Shown here piece after piece: positions 54,054-62,940 of a stretch of DNA of 64,000 nucleotides. The DNA lies in contig NZ_LT629797.1 in NCBI RefSeq assembly GCF_900106015.1, positions 2,170,001 through 2,234,000 of the forward strand, in the 5' to 3' direction. The DNA is from Pseudomonas sihuiensis. Its GTDB lineage: Bacteria; Pseudomonadota; Gammaproteobacteria; Pseudomonadales; Pseudomonadaceae. How positions within the stretch are numbered: the stretch's first letter is position 1; each line of letters begins with the position of its first letter. The position numbers were made by a program, and so were the translations under genes. The notes under the pieces are model-generated. The model had not been told where the DNA came from. It saw only the letters and a list, made by a program, of their open reading frames with translations, and did not search any database.

Positions 54054-55822
54054 ACAGCTACAAAGCTCCTTTACGCGACATCAACTTCCTCCTCACCGAT
54101 GTCTTCAACGCGGGCGCCCTCTGGGCAAGTTTCCCGAAACTGGAAGGTTCGCTGGACGAGGCCATCGCCGGCGCGGTGCTGGAAGAGGCCGGCAAGCTGG
54201 CCGGCGAAGTGCTCGCCCCTCTCAACCGCAGTGGTGACGAGGAAGGCGCGCAGTGGCGCGACGGCGTGGTGACAACCCCTTCCGGCTTTCGCGAGGCGTT
54301 CGCCACCTATGCCGACGGTGGCTGGATCGGTTTCACCGGTAATCCAGCCTTCGGCGGCCTGGGCATGCCCAAGATGCTCGCGGTGCATGTCGAGGAAATG
54401 CTCCATGGGTCCAACTCCAGCTTCGCCCTGTACTCGGTGCTGAGCAGTGGTGCCTCCCTGGCCATCGACGCCCATGCCTGTGAAGAACTGAAGACAAAGT
54501 ACCTGCCGAACATCTATGCAGGCGTCTGGGCCGCCTCCATGTGCCTGACCGAACCCCACGCCGGCACAGACCTCGGCCTTATCCGCACCCGGGCCGAATC
54601 CCAGGCCGATGGCAGCTACAGGATAAGCGGCACCAAGATCTTCATCACCGGCGGTGAGCACGACCTGACCGAAAACATCATCCACCTGGTACTGGCCAAG
54701 CTGCCGGACGCTCCTGCGGGCCCGAAAGGCATCTCCCTGTTTCTGGTGCCCAAGGTGATGGTCGCGGCCGACGGCTCCCTGGGCGAGCGGAACGCCCTGT
54801 CCTGCGGTTCCATCGAGCACAAGATGGGCATCAAGGCCTCGGCCACCTGCGTGATGAACTTCGACGGTGCCACCGGCTGGCTGGTTGGCGAGGCGAACAA
54901 AGGCCTGGCGGCCATGTTCACCATGATGAACTACGAACGCCTGACCGTCGGTATCCAGGGAGTCGGCTGCGCCCATGCGTCCTATCAGACTGCCGTGGCC
55001 TATGCGAAGGAGCGCCTCCAGAGCCGCTCCCCCAGTGGCGCGATTGCCGTGGACAAAGTCGCCGACCCGATCATCCATCACCCCGATGTGCGCCGCATGC
55101 TGCTGACCATGAAAGCCCTGACTGAGGGCGGCCGGGCTCTGGCTACCTACGTTGGAGCCCAACTGGACATCGCCAAGCATGGCGTCACTAGAGAGCAGCG
55201 CGCAGAAGCAGACACCCGCGTGGCACTGCTCACACCAGTGACCAAGGCATTTCTTACCGACACCGGCCTGGAGAGCTGCGTGCATGGCCAACAAATATTC
55301 GGCGGCCACGGCTACATTCGCGAATGGGGCCAGGAGCAACGGGTGCGTGACGTGCGCATTGCGCAGATCTACGAAGGCACCAATGGCATCCAGGCCCTTG
55401 ACCTCCTAGGCCGCAAGGTCCTCGGCGATGGTGGCAAGGCGGTGGATGGTTTCCTGAGCGAGATCCGCCGGCACGCAGCTGAGCCCCACGTGGAGCATCG
55501 CGATGCGCTGCTGGCGGCTGTAAATGAACTGGAGGATGTCAGCCGCTGGATAGCTGACCGGGCCGCGGCTGACCCGCGCCAGGTCGGCGCGGCGTCGGTG
55601 GAATACTTGCACCTGTTCGGTTACGTGACCTACGCCTACCTCTGGTCGAAGATGGCCAGCGCCGCCCAGGCCAATCTTGCCGCTGACCCTGACTTCTACT
55701 CGGCCAAGCTGGCCACCGCCAACTTCTACTTCGAGCGCCTGCTGCCGCGCATCGAAGGGCTGAGCGCCTGTCTGCGCGGTGGTGCGGCCTGCCTTTACGA
55801 ACTCGCTACCGAACAGTTCTAG
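54050..55822 (+). CDS. acyl-CoA dehydrogenase (DmdC/long form with C-terminal extension)
   Basis: A 590-residue flavoprotein. Order: N-terminal helical region, CLTEPHAGTDLGLIRTRAE (FAD and substrate loop), ISGTKIFITGGEHDL, MNYERLTVGIQGVGCAHASY, GGHGYIREWGQEQRVRDVRIAQIYEGTNGIQALDL with the catalytic Glu in YEGTNG, and a C-terminal acetyl-dehydrogenase extension. The 590-residue form is that of 3-methylmercaptopropionyl-CoA dehydrogenase-like enzymes, which act on various acyl-CoAs. It oxidises acyl-CoA to enoyl-CoA. The start overlaps the TetR stop. Confidence 0.92.
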   Translation: MNSYKAPLRDINFLLTDVFNAGALWASFPKLEGSLDEAIAGAVLEEAGKLAGEVLAPLNRSGDEEGAQWRDGVVTTPSGFREAFATYADGGWIGFTGNPAFGGLGMPKMLAVHVEEMLHGSNSSFALYSVLSSGASLAIDAHACEELKTKYLPNIYAGVWAASMCLTEPHAGTDLGLIRTRAESQADGSYRISGTKIFITGGEHDLTENIIHLVLAKLPDAPAGPKGISLFLVPKVMVAADGSLGERNALSCGSIEHKMGIKASATCVMNFDGATGWLVGEANKGLAAMFTMMNYERLTVGIQGVGCAHASYQTAVAYAKERLQSRSPSGAIAVDKVADPIIHHPDVRRMLLTMKALTEGGRALATYVGAQLDIAKHGVTREQRAEADTRVALLTPVTKAFLTDTGLESCVHGQQIFGGHGYIREWGQEQRVRDVRIAQIYEGTNGIQALDLLGRKVLGDGGKAVDGFLSEIRRHAAEPHVEHRDALLAAVNELEDVSRWIADRAAADPRQVGAASVEYLHLFGYVTYAYLWSKMASAAQANLAADPDFYSAKLATANFYFERLLPRIEGLSACLRGGAACLYELATEQF

Positions 55823-55912
55823 CGCTACCTGTGCTCGCTCCAGAGCTTGCGTTAAAGTGGTTGGCGCACTTTGCTGCACCAACCACAACAAGAATAAGCA
55901 GGCCCCCAATCC

Positions 55913-58696
55913 GTGTTGATCACCAAGCTCCTGCCCCCGCGTTACCACCAAGCCCCACTGCTGCGCGAGCGTCTGCTCGATCGTCTGAACAACGTGGCCT
56001 ACCAACGCCTGATCCATCTTCGAGCACCCGGAGGCTTCGGCAAGACCACCCTGCTGACGCAATGGCGAAAGGTCCTGATCGAGCAGGGGCACAAGGTCGG
56101 CTGGATCAACCTGGACGAAAGCGACAGTGAAGAAAGCCAGTTCCTCGGCTATTGGGTCGCGGCCCTGAAGCAGGCCGACTGCCCGGTCCCGCAGCAACTG
56201 ATGGACACCTATGAGCGCGGGCGTCCGGAGTCCCTGGACAACTTCCTGACCGTGCTGGTCAACGTGCTCGCGGAGTTCGAGCACGAGCTCTACCTGATCC
56301 TCGACGACTACCATTGCATAGACAATCCGCGCATTCATGAACTGCTTGGCCGCATGGTGAAATACGCGCCCGCCAACTTCCACCTGGTCATCACCTCCCG
56401 CACCGAACTGCCCGCGTGCCTGGAGGAGCCGCGCCAGAAGAGCCGTGGCAACGAGCTCAATGTCCGCAGCCTGCGTTTCTCCGAAAGCGAAACCCAGGCC
56501 TTCCTCGCCGAGCGCATGGCGATCCCGGTGAGCGCCGAATCCTGCCGGGCCCTGTTCGAGGCCACCGAAGGCTGGATCGCCGGTATCCAGATGTTGGCGA
56601 TGTCCAACGAGCTGAAGGATCCGGACCTGGCGGACTGGAACAAAGGCCTCTATCCCCTGGCGGAAACCATCCTGGAGAGCACCCTGAGCAACCTGCCCCG
56701 GGACACCCAGGACCTGCTGCTGCGGCTTTCCGTGCTGGATCGGTTCAACGTGGAACTCTGCGAGGAGGTGCTGGGCGTCAGGAATGCCCAGCACATGCTC
56801 GAAAGCCTGGCTGCAGATGGCCTGTTGCTGGTGCCGCTGGACCACGACGAACAGTGGTATCGCTTCCACGCCCTGTTCAGCGAGCACCTCCGGCAACGTC
56901 TCGCCAAGCGCGTGGTGGCAAGCCTTGGCGACCTGCACCAGCGGGCGCAGCGTTGGCTGGACACGGAAAGCGCCCAGACCCGCCCCAGCCTTTCGTCCTT
57001 CCTGCGCGAGTGCAAGAGCGAGCTCAACGCCATCGACCTGCCTTCCTTCCACTACCGCGCCAGCCTGTGGTTCGAACGCAAAGGCCATCTCGTCGAGGCC
57101 GTACAACATGCCCTGGCCTCCGAGGGTGAAGAGCGTGCCTATGACCTAATCGACCGCTGCGTCATGAACGTGCTGGCAACCGGCGACCTCAACACCATCC
57201 TGGCCTGGACCGACAAAGTGCCTGCAGCAGAGCTCGCCCGCCGTTGGCATCTGCGCGTTGCGCGCTTCTGGGCCATGGTACTGGGCGGGCTCCACCTCCA
57301 GAATGCACGCCAGGAATTGCACGAGCTGAATCAGGCCGTTGGCATCGTGGGTGGTATCAGTGCCTTCGAGTACCAGGTCTGCCTGCGCACCTTCGACGCA
57401 CTCAGCGGCGACAGCCTGTCCACCCTCGAACTACTCAACCACTGGCCGCCCAGTGGCGACATCTACCACAACGGCGTCGCCTGCAACGCGCTGATCTACG
57501 CCCTGGCCACCGCCTCGCGCTTCGACGACGTGCCCAACATCCTGGTCCACCACCCCGAACCACCGCCCAGCGCCACGCGCGGCTTCACCTACGCCTACCG
57601 GCAATCCATCATCGGCTGGGTCCAGTTCCTTAAGGGCAACCTCGCCAAGGCGAGCAGTAGCCTCAGCGAAGCACTGCAGCGGTTGGACGAGAGTTTTGGC
57701 AGGCGCTCCGCCCCCTCCTGCGTGGTGTCGGGTTACCTGGCCGAATCGCTTTACGAAAGCAACGACCTGGGCGCCCTGAAGGCCCTGCTCAGTGGCCGAC
57801 TGGAGGTCATGAACGAACGGGTATTCTTCGAGAGCTATATCCGCTCCCTCCTGGCCGGGGCGCGCCTGCAACACCTGCAAGGCAACGACGATGCCGCCCA
57901 CGAACTGCTGGAGCGCCTGCGCCTCTTTGGCCAGAGCACGGACCTGCACCGGCCTGTCGCCGCCGCCTTGGCCGAACGCATCCGCCTGCTGTTGCTGGCC
58001 GGCGATCCGCAGGGAGCGAGGCGATTGCAGACCCAGCTGGAGCAGTTGGCGGCCTCGTATGACGCACCGCTGACGCCGGCAGCGATGGGGAGCACCTTCG
58101 ACATTCCCGTCCTCGCCCTCCTCGCGCGCGCCCGCTGTGCGCTGAACGAAGGGGATGCCCCGGAAGCCCTGGACCAGCTGGATCGACTCTCAGGCCTGAC
58201 AGCGGAGCTGCGCCTGGACTACTTCATCAAGGTGCGCCTGCTGCGTTGCCTGGCGCTATACCAGTTGGACGATCCCGATTGGCCCGACGCGCTGAGGCAA
58301 CTCCTGGAGGTCAGCGCGCGCTGCCAGATGATCCGCAGCGTCTGCGACGAGGGGTTGCAATCGCAGCAGATGCTGCAAGCGATGGCGGGCAAGCTGTCCA
58401 CCCCAGCCCTGGAAGAGCATCTGGCCAACATCCTCGGGGGATTCCAGCAGGCTCGTCAGGCACAACCCTCCCGGCAGCACACCGAGTACAACCTCAGTGG
58501 CCGCGAACAGGACATCCTCGAGCTACTGGTGCAGGGCATGCCGAACAAGCGCATCGCCCAGGCCCTGAATATCTCGGCGGAAACCGTGAAGTGGTACCTC
58601 AAGAAGCTCTTCGCCAAGCTGAATGTGAGCGACCGGGTGCATGCCATTGACAAGGCCCGCCGCGAAAAGCTCGTCTGCGACAAGGGCTCGGGCTGA
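55913..58696 (+). CDS. MalT/AlkS-type large LuxR transcriptional activator
   Basis: A 927-residue protein, start GTG 55913 or TTG 55916. It has an NTPase module with Walker A RAPGGFGKTTLLTQWRK near residue 45 and LYLILDDYHCI (Walker B), a long helical-repeat region (about 350-840), and a C-terminal LuxR HTH (YNLSGREQDILELLVQGMPNKRIAQALNISAETVKWYLKKLF). STAND activators of this type (MalT, AlkS, AcoK) switch on catabolic genes after inducer and ATP binding. It lies between the two catabolic gene groups and could activate the convergent minus-strand operon. Confidence 0.93.
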   Translation: MLITKLLPPRYHQAPLLRERLLDRLNNVAYQRLIHLRAPGGFGKTTLLTQWRKVLIEQGHKVGWINLDESDSEESQFLGYWVAALKQADCPVPQQLMDTYERGRPESLDNFLTVLVNVLAEFEHELYLILDDYHCIDNPRIHELLGRMVKYAPANFHLVITSRTELPACLEEPRQKSRGNELNVRSLRFSESETQAFLAERMAIPVSAESCRALFEATEGWIAGIQMLAMSNELKDPDLADWNKGLYPLAETILESTLSNLPRDTQDLLLRLSVLDRFNVELCEEVLGVRNAQHMLESLAADGLLLVPLDHDEQWYRFHALFSEHLRQRLAKRVVASLGDLHQRAQRWLDTESAQTRPSLSSFLRECKSELNAIDLPSFHYRASLWFERKGHLVEAVQHALASEGEERAYDLIDRCVMNVLATGDLNTILAWTDKVPAAELARRWHLRVARFWAMVLGGLHLQNARQELHELNQAVGIVGGISAFEYQVCLRTFDALSGDSLSTLELLNHWPPSGDIYHNGVACNALIYALATASRFDDVPNILVHHPEPPPSATRGFTYAYRQSIIGWVQFLKGNLAKASSSLSEALQRLDESFGRRSAPSCVVSGYLAESLYESNDLGALKALLSGRLEVMNERVFFESYIRSLLAGARLQHLQGNDDAAHELLERLRLFGQSTDLHRPVAAALAERIRLLLLAGDPQGARRLQTQLEQLAASYDAPLTPAAMGSTFDIPVLALLARARCALNEGDAPEALDQLDRLSGLTAELRLDYFIKVRLLRCLALYQLDDPDWPDALRQLLEVSARCQMIRSVCDEGLQSQQMLQAMAGKLSTPALEEHLANILGGFQQARQAQPSRQHTEYNLSGREQDILELLVQGMPNKRIAQALNISAETVKWYLKKLFAKLNVSDRVHAIDKARREKLVCDKGSG

Positions 58697-58829
58697 GCCA
58701 TCAGCCGCAAAATTTCCTGGAAATCTCCTGCAGGGTGGAATCACCGCCCGCAGGAGCATGCTTTGCGCGCCAGCCCAATGACGCGTTCGCTACCACCATT
58801 CAAAAGAATCGTCCTGCGCGAATGACCAG

Positions 58830-58866
58830 CAAAAAAAACGGCGTGAGCGGGTTCACTCACGCCGCA
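58830..58866 (-). terminator. Rho-independent terminator of the minus-strand catabolic operon
   Basis: On the minus strand a 9-bp GC stem (CGGCGTGAG/CTCACGCCG) with an eight-base loop is followed by eight T residues. It lies just after the stop of the saccharopine-dehydrogenase-like gene at 58881. Confidence 0.9.
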
Positions 58867-58880
58867 AAAGTCCAAAGCGA

Positions 58881-59993
58881 TCAGTGGCGCACGATCACCT
58901 TGGCCAAACCGTCACGCTCCATGGCTGCCAGCAGATAGCGCGCACCAAAGGCCTTCGCCGGGCTGACGAAGCCGGCCGCGGTCAAGTCCCCGGACAGAAT
59001 GCGCTCGATCCCGGCAACGGCCACCGACCCCGCCTGCTCGTAGCCGCAGTTGCCCTGGAGGATGACCGTCGACTGGCTTATCGGCCCGCTACCGTGGCAG
59101 GAAATCACTGCACGGCAGAGGTCCGGGTTCTCGCGAGGGGGCTCACTGGGTGTCCACTCATGGCCCCAGCCGTTGGTGACGGCTTCCTGCTCCTCCGGCG
59201 ACTTGTGCTTGTGTACATCGTTGAACTCGCGCGCCAGCTTCAACACATTGCTCATCACCTGCGGATTGCCGAAGTTCACCAGCATGCTGCAGTTGCGCAC
59301 GCGCGGATCGTCGACGTACCACACCGGCTCACCGCCGCCGCTCCACGGCAGGCAATCGAGCACCTGGTGGAAGGTCGGTGCCACCGCCTGGTACGCAGTC
59401 GCCGGCTCCCAGGGCACCAGCTGCTTCTGCGCCAGGTGGTACTGCGGCTGGCAGCACATGCGCAGGAAGGACAGGGTCGAGCTCACCGAAGGCAGAGAAC
59501 CGCGCGTCACATAGACAAGGTCCAGGGTATCGATTCCCGGGGTTTCCAGACAGACTTCCGCCGCCAGGTGGCCGGAAGCCCACATGAAGGCCAGGGCCGG
59601 TATCAGCAACAGTCCGCGCTCGGCGTACGCCGAGGCATAACGCTCGCGCAGGAACAGCATCCAGTCCTGCTCGCCGGTGCTGTCCAGGTAATGGCAGCCG
59701 GCCTCCAGGGCCGCCTGGACTACCGGCTCGGCCAACTGCATGAACGGGCCGACGGTGTTGTAGATCACACTCTTGCCTTCCAGGAAGGCGCTCAGCGCCT
59801 CCTTCTCGTTCGCTACCTCGGCTACCTCGTAGCGAGCGTCTTTGAGCTCCGGCAGCGTAGCGAGCTGCTCACGGATCTTCGCCGCGCTGCGCCCAGCCGC
59901 AATGAAGGGGATGTTGCGCCCGGCCAGATGGCGGGAAATCAGCTTCCCGGTGTAACCACTGGCGCCATACACCACGACTTTGATATCGGACAT
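58881..59993 (-). CDS. saccharopine dehydrogenase-like NAD(P)-binding reductase (DUF5938-like)
   Basis: A 370-residue protein from the ATG at 59993. It begins MSDIKVVVYGASGYTGKLIS, a Rossmann motif, followed by FIAAGRSAAKIREQL, VIYNTVGPFMQLAEPVVQAAL and GCHYLDSTGEQDWM. These match the trans-acting enoyl reductase/saccharopine dehydrogenase-like superfamily, and the C-terminal part resembles proteins labelled DUF5938. A dehydrogenation or reduction of a CoA ester intermediate is probable. It is the last gene of the four-gene minus-strand operon, ending in a terminator. Confidence 0.8.
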   Translation of the reverse strand: MSDIKVVVYGASGYTGKLISRHLAGRNIPFIAAGRSAAKIREQLATLPELKDARYEVAEVANEKEALSAFLEGKSVIYNTVGPFMQLAEPVVQAALEAGCHYLDSTGEQDWMLFLRERYASAYAERGLLLIPALAFMWASGHLAAEVCLETPGIDTLDLVYVTRGSLPSVSSTLSFLRMCCQPQYHLAQKQLVPWEPATAYQAVAPTFHQVLDCLPWSGGGEPVWYVDDPRVRNCSMLVNFGNPQVMSNVLKLAREFNDVHKHKSPEEQEAVTNGWGHEWTPSEPPRENPDLCRAVISCHGSGPISQSTVILQGNCGYEQAGSVAVAGIERILSGDLTAAGFVSPAKAFGARYLLAAMERDGLAKVIVRH

Positions 59994-60009
59994 TTCTTGT
60001 TCTCCGGTT

Positions 60010-61647
60010 TCACGCTTGTTGTTGTGATCTGCTGGAAAAGACCGCCTGCGCCGCCAGTTCGCATTCGAGCTGCTCGCGCAGCACGCGCTCGAGGGGCTTC
60101 TCCGAAGCGGTCTTGGGAATTTCATCGACCCGCTGCACGTGGCTGGGGATCAGGTTGCGCGGCAGGTGGCGGGCGCAATGCGCCAGCAGCTGGCGAATGT
60201 CCAGGGCGCGACCTGGCGCCTGGACCACGGCGGCGACGATTTCCTTTTCGCCTGGCGCACACGCCGGCGTGCCGCGGCCGTAGACGAACACGTCGGCGAC
60301 CTCATCGGCTTCGGCGATCACCTTCTCGATCTGCGCCGGGTCGATGAATTCGCCGTTACGGCGGATGCCACTGCCGTCGCGGTAGTCGAAGTACACCCAG
60401 CCCTGCTCGTCCTTGTGTCCGATGTCGCCAGAGTGGAACCAGCCACCACAGGTTTTCGCTGCGGAAGCCTCCGGGTTGTTCAGGTAGGCCACGGGGGGAT
60501 GGTCGTCGCCCGATGCTGCACGGAAGCAGATTTCCCCGCGCAGGCCCGCTGGCAGCTCCTGCCCCTCCTCATCCAGGATTGCGCAGCTGAGATGGGACGG
60601 CGGCTTGCCGATCGAGCCCATGGGACCAGCGCCTGGGGGATTGAGAGTCAGGCCCCCTTCCGCCGTTCCGTAGAACTCGAAAATCTCGACGTTGAAGCGC
60701 GCCGCGAAATCCTTCCAGATACTGGCCGGCATGCCCGCGCTGAACACGTAGCGAACCGGGTTGTCGGCGTCGTCCGGGCGCGGCGGCTCGGAATAGACGG
60801 CGGTAGTCATGCCACCCAGCAAGTTGAAGACCGTGCATTGGTGACGACGCAGGATCTCCCACAGACGAGACTTGGTGAACTGCCGGCTGATTACCGCGCG
60901 CAACCCCAGGTACAGCGCATTGCCCAAGGTGATGCACTGGGCATTGGCGTGAGTCAGGCTCAGCCCTGTGTAGGGTCGGTCGCCAGGGCGCAATCCCACC
61001 TGTTCGCCTAGCCCGGCGATGGCCGCGAAGCGCGCATAGGGGGCCACGATGGCCTTGGGATTCCCGGTAGTGCCGGAGGTGAACAGCAACTGCATCGGTT
61101 GCCGCAGATCCGTTGCCCGAACGGCAAGATCCGGGACACGATCTTCCAGCACATCCTGCAGGGCGCGTACGCGCACCTTCGGATGCGCACGCAACTCGTG
61201 AGCGTCTCCACCAGTGTCCAGCACCCAGAGCCACTGCAACTGCGGCAGGGCATCCACCAGCTCGAGGACAGCCGACAGCGCATGGTCGGCGACTATGGCA
61301 CCGCGACAGCCGGAGAAGGACAGCAGGTACTGCAGCTTGTCGCCACTCGCACGGGCATCGATGGGAACGAAGACCGTGTTGGCGATGGACGAACCCACCA
61401 TGGCCTCGACGAACTCGGGGTGGTTGAACATGATCAGGGCGAATGCCTCGCCCTGGGCCATGCCCTCGTCGTCCAGGCCGGCGGCGATGCGCTGGCCGTT
61501 CTCCCAGAGCTGGCGATAACTGCGGGTGCAGTCACGCAACTGTTGATCAGCATCGACATGGACGAAGGTCAGCACATCCAGATCGGGGGTTTCTTCGACC
61601 TTGCGACGGATCACGTTCGCCAGGATCAGTGAAGCGTTGTTCTGCAT
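60010..61647 (-). CDS. acyl-CoA synthetase (class I adenylate-forming enzyme)
   Basis: A 545-residue AMP-binding enzyme. Core motifs are LLFTSGTTGNPKAIVAP, EIFEFYGTAEGGLTLNPPG, GWFHSGDIGHKDEQGWVYFDYRDG and the C-terminal lysine region IPKTASEKPLERVL. It activates a carboxylic acid to its CoA thioester using ATP. It probably begins the pathway whose beta-oxidation steps are encoded by the neighbouring dehydrogenase and thiolase genes. Substrate class cannot be told by eye. It starts 9 bp after the thiolase stop and its own stop lies 16 bp before the reductase gene. Confidence 0.92.
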   Translation of the reverse strand: MQNNASLILANVIRRKVEETPDLDVLTFVHVDADQQLRDCTRSYRQLWENGQRIAAGLDDEGMAQGEAFALIMFNHPEFVEAMVGSSIANTVFVPIDARASGDKLQYLLSFSGCRGAIVADHALSAVLELVDALPQLQWLWVLDTGGDAHELRAHPKVRVRALQDVLEDRVPDLAVRATDLRQPMQLLFTSGTTGNPKAIVAPYARFAAIAGLGEQVGLRPGDRPYTGLSLTHANAQCITLGNALYLGLRAVISRQFTKSRLWEILRRHQCTVFNLLGGMTTAVYSEPPRPDDADNPVRYVFSAGMPASIWKDFAARFNVEIFEFYGTAEGGLTLNPPGAGPMGSIGKPPSHLSCAILDEEGQELPAGLRGEICFRAASGDDHPPVAYLNNPEASAAKTCGGWFHSGDIGHKDEQGWVYFDYRDGSGIRRNGEFIDPAQIEKVIAEADEVADVFVYGRGTPACAPGEKEIVAAVVQAPGRALDIRQLLAHCARHLPRNLIPSHVQRVDEIPKTASEKPLERVLREQLECELAAQAVFSSRSQQQA

Positions 61648-61656
61648 GGGGTCCTC

Positions 61657-62940
61657 CTAGCGGGTCAGTACGGTCATGCTCATCACCGCGGCATCCGCGC
61701 CGATGAATCCACCGCCGTTTTCAGCCAACCCGACGCGGGCCCCCTCGACCTGGCGCGCACCGCAATTGCCACGCAACTGCTCGACCAGCTCGAAGACCTG
61801 GCCCAGACCAGTCGCGCCGATGGGGTGCCCCTTGCGGTTGAGGCCGCCCGACACGCTAACCGGGATGCGTCCACCCAACTCGGTCGCGCCGGATTCCAGC
61901 AGGGCCACGCCTTGGCCACGTCCGCAGAGGCCCAGGCTCTCGTAGTACATGAGCTCGGACGCGGAGGAAGCATCGTGCAGCTCCACCAGGCTGAGATCAC
62001 GCGGGCCTACTCCGGCCGCCTGGTACGCCAGGTCGGCGGCCCAACGGGCCACTTCCGGCATGTCCTCATCGACGTAGTCGTAGCCGCTGACGATCATCGA
62101 TGCGGCGACCCGGATGGGTTGCCGTGCCACGAGGCGCTTCAACGCCGCCTCGGAGACGATCACTGCCGCCGCCGCGCCATCGCCGATGGGCGAACACATC
62201 GGCAGGGTCAGCGGATCAGCGATCTTGCGCGCGGCGAGAATCTGCTCGACCGTCAGCACATCCTGGAACTGGGCGCGTGGATTGAGCGCGCCATGCCGGG
62301 AGTTCTTCGCCGTGACCATCGCCAGATGGCGTGGTTCGCCACCGGCCATGGCCAGGTAGTCGCGTGCCCAGGTGGCATAGATATCCATGAACAGCGATCG
62401 GTCCTTGCCAGCCTGGGCGAGGTCGACCTGAGCCCCGGAGCGACGGATGCCCTCCCGCAGGAAGCCGAGCACGGCGTCCTGCTCATCCACGTCCACGCAG
62501 CCATCGAACACGGAGAAAGTGCGCACCTTGTCGTCGTGATAGAGCTTCTCGAAGCCGGCCGCGAGCACGATGTCGTAAAGCCCGTGGGTCACCATGGTGC
62601 AGGCCTGCTGGAAGGCCGTGGAGGCCGTCGCGCAGGCGTTTTCCACATTGACCACCGGAATGCGCCCTACCCCCAGCCCGCGCAGCACCGCCTCGCCGGC
62701 GATGCACACCTGCCCGGTGATGACCGGCGCGGCGCCGGTGCCCATCCAGGCGGCGTTGAGCTGGCCGGCTTCGATGCCGGCATCGTCCAGTGCCTGCTTG
62801 ATTGCCTCGCGCGCCAGGCTGTTCAGGCTACGGCCCAGGTGCTTGCCGAAGCGGGTCATGCCAACGCCGATCACGTAGGCGTTCTGCCGGGCATTGCGGA
62901 CCAGTTGCCGGTCCAGTTCCACGTTCACGCTCCAGCTCAT
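61657..62940 (-). CDS. SCP2-type thiolase/lipid-transfer thiolase
   Basis: A protein of about 427 residues; the ATG at 62940 shares one base with the upstream stop (TGATG). GTG 62949 is possible but less likely. It has VENACATASTAFQQACTMV (nucleophile Cys), SLVELHDASSASELMYYESLGLCG, and SGGLNRKGHPIGATGLGQVFELV (catalytic His). These are features of the non-classical SCP-x/SCP2 thiolases that often cleave steroid-side-chain, branched or aromatic beta-keto-CoA substrates. The operon position after an acyl-CoA dehydrogenase supports that. Confidence 0.9.
   Translation of the reverse strand: MSWSVNVELDRQLVRNARQNAYVIGVGMTRFGKHLGRSLNSLAREAIKQALDDAGIEAGQLNAAWMGTGAAPVITGQVCIAGEAVLRGLGVGRIPVVNVENACATASTAFQQACTMVTHGLYDIVLAAGFEKLYHDDKVRTFSVFDGCVDVDEQDAVLGFLREGIRRSGAQVDLAQAGKDRSLFMDIYATWARDYLAMAGGEPRHLAMVTAKNSRHGALNPRAQFQDVLTVEQILAARKIADPLTLPMCSPIGDGAAAAVIVSEAALKRLVARQPIRVAASMIVSGYDYVDEDMPEVARWAADLAYQAAGVGPRDLSLVELHDASSASELMYYESLGLCGRGQGVALLESGATELGGRIPVSVSGGLNRKGHPIGATGLGQVFELVEQLRGNCGARQVEGARVGLAENGGGFIGADAAVMSMTVLTR

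Noticed and set aside
54071..55339. Minus-strand 422-codon frame opposite the acyl-CoA dehydrogenase
   Set aside because: Shadow frame; the plus-strand protein has the FAD and catalytic motifs.
55406..57109. Minus-strand 567-codon frame opposite the ACAD/LuxR junction
   Set aside because: Spans two supported plus-strand genes and has no motif; typical high-GC shadow.
58884..60347. Plus-strand 487-codon frame opposite the saccharopine-like reductase
   Set aside because: Covers two minus-strand genes that have clear motifs and ends without family-like sequence.
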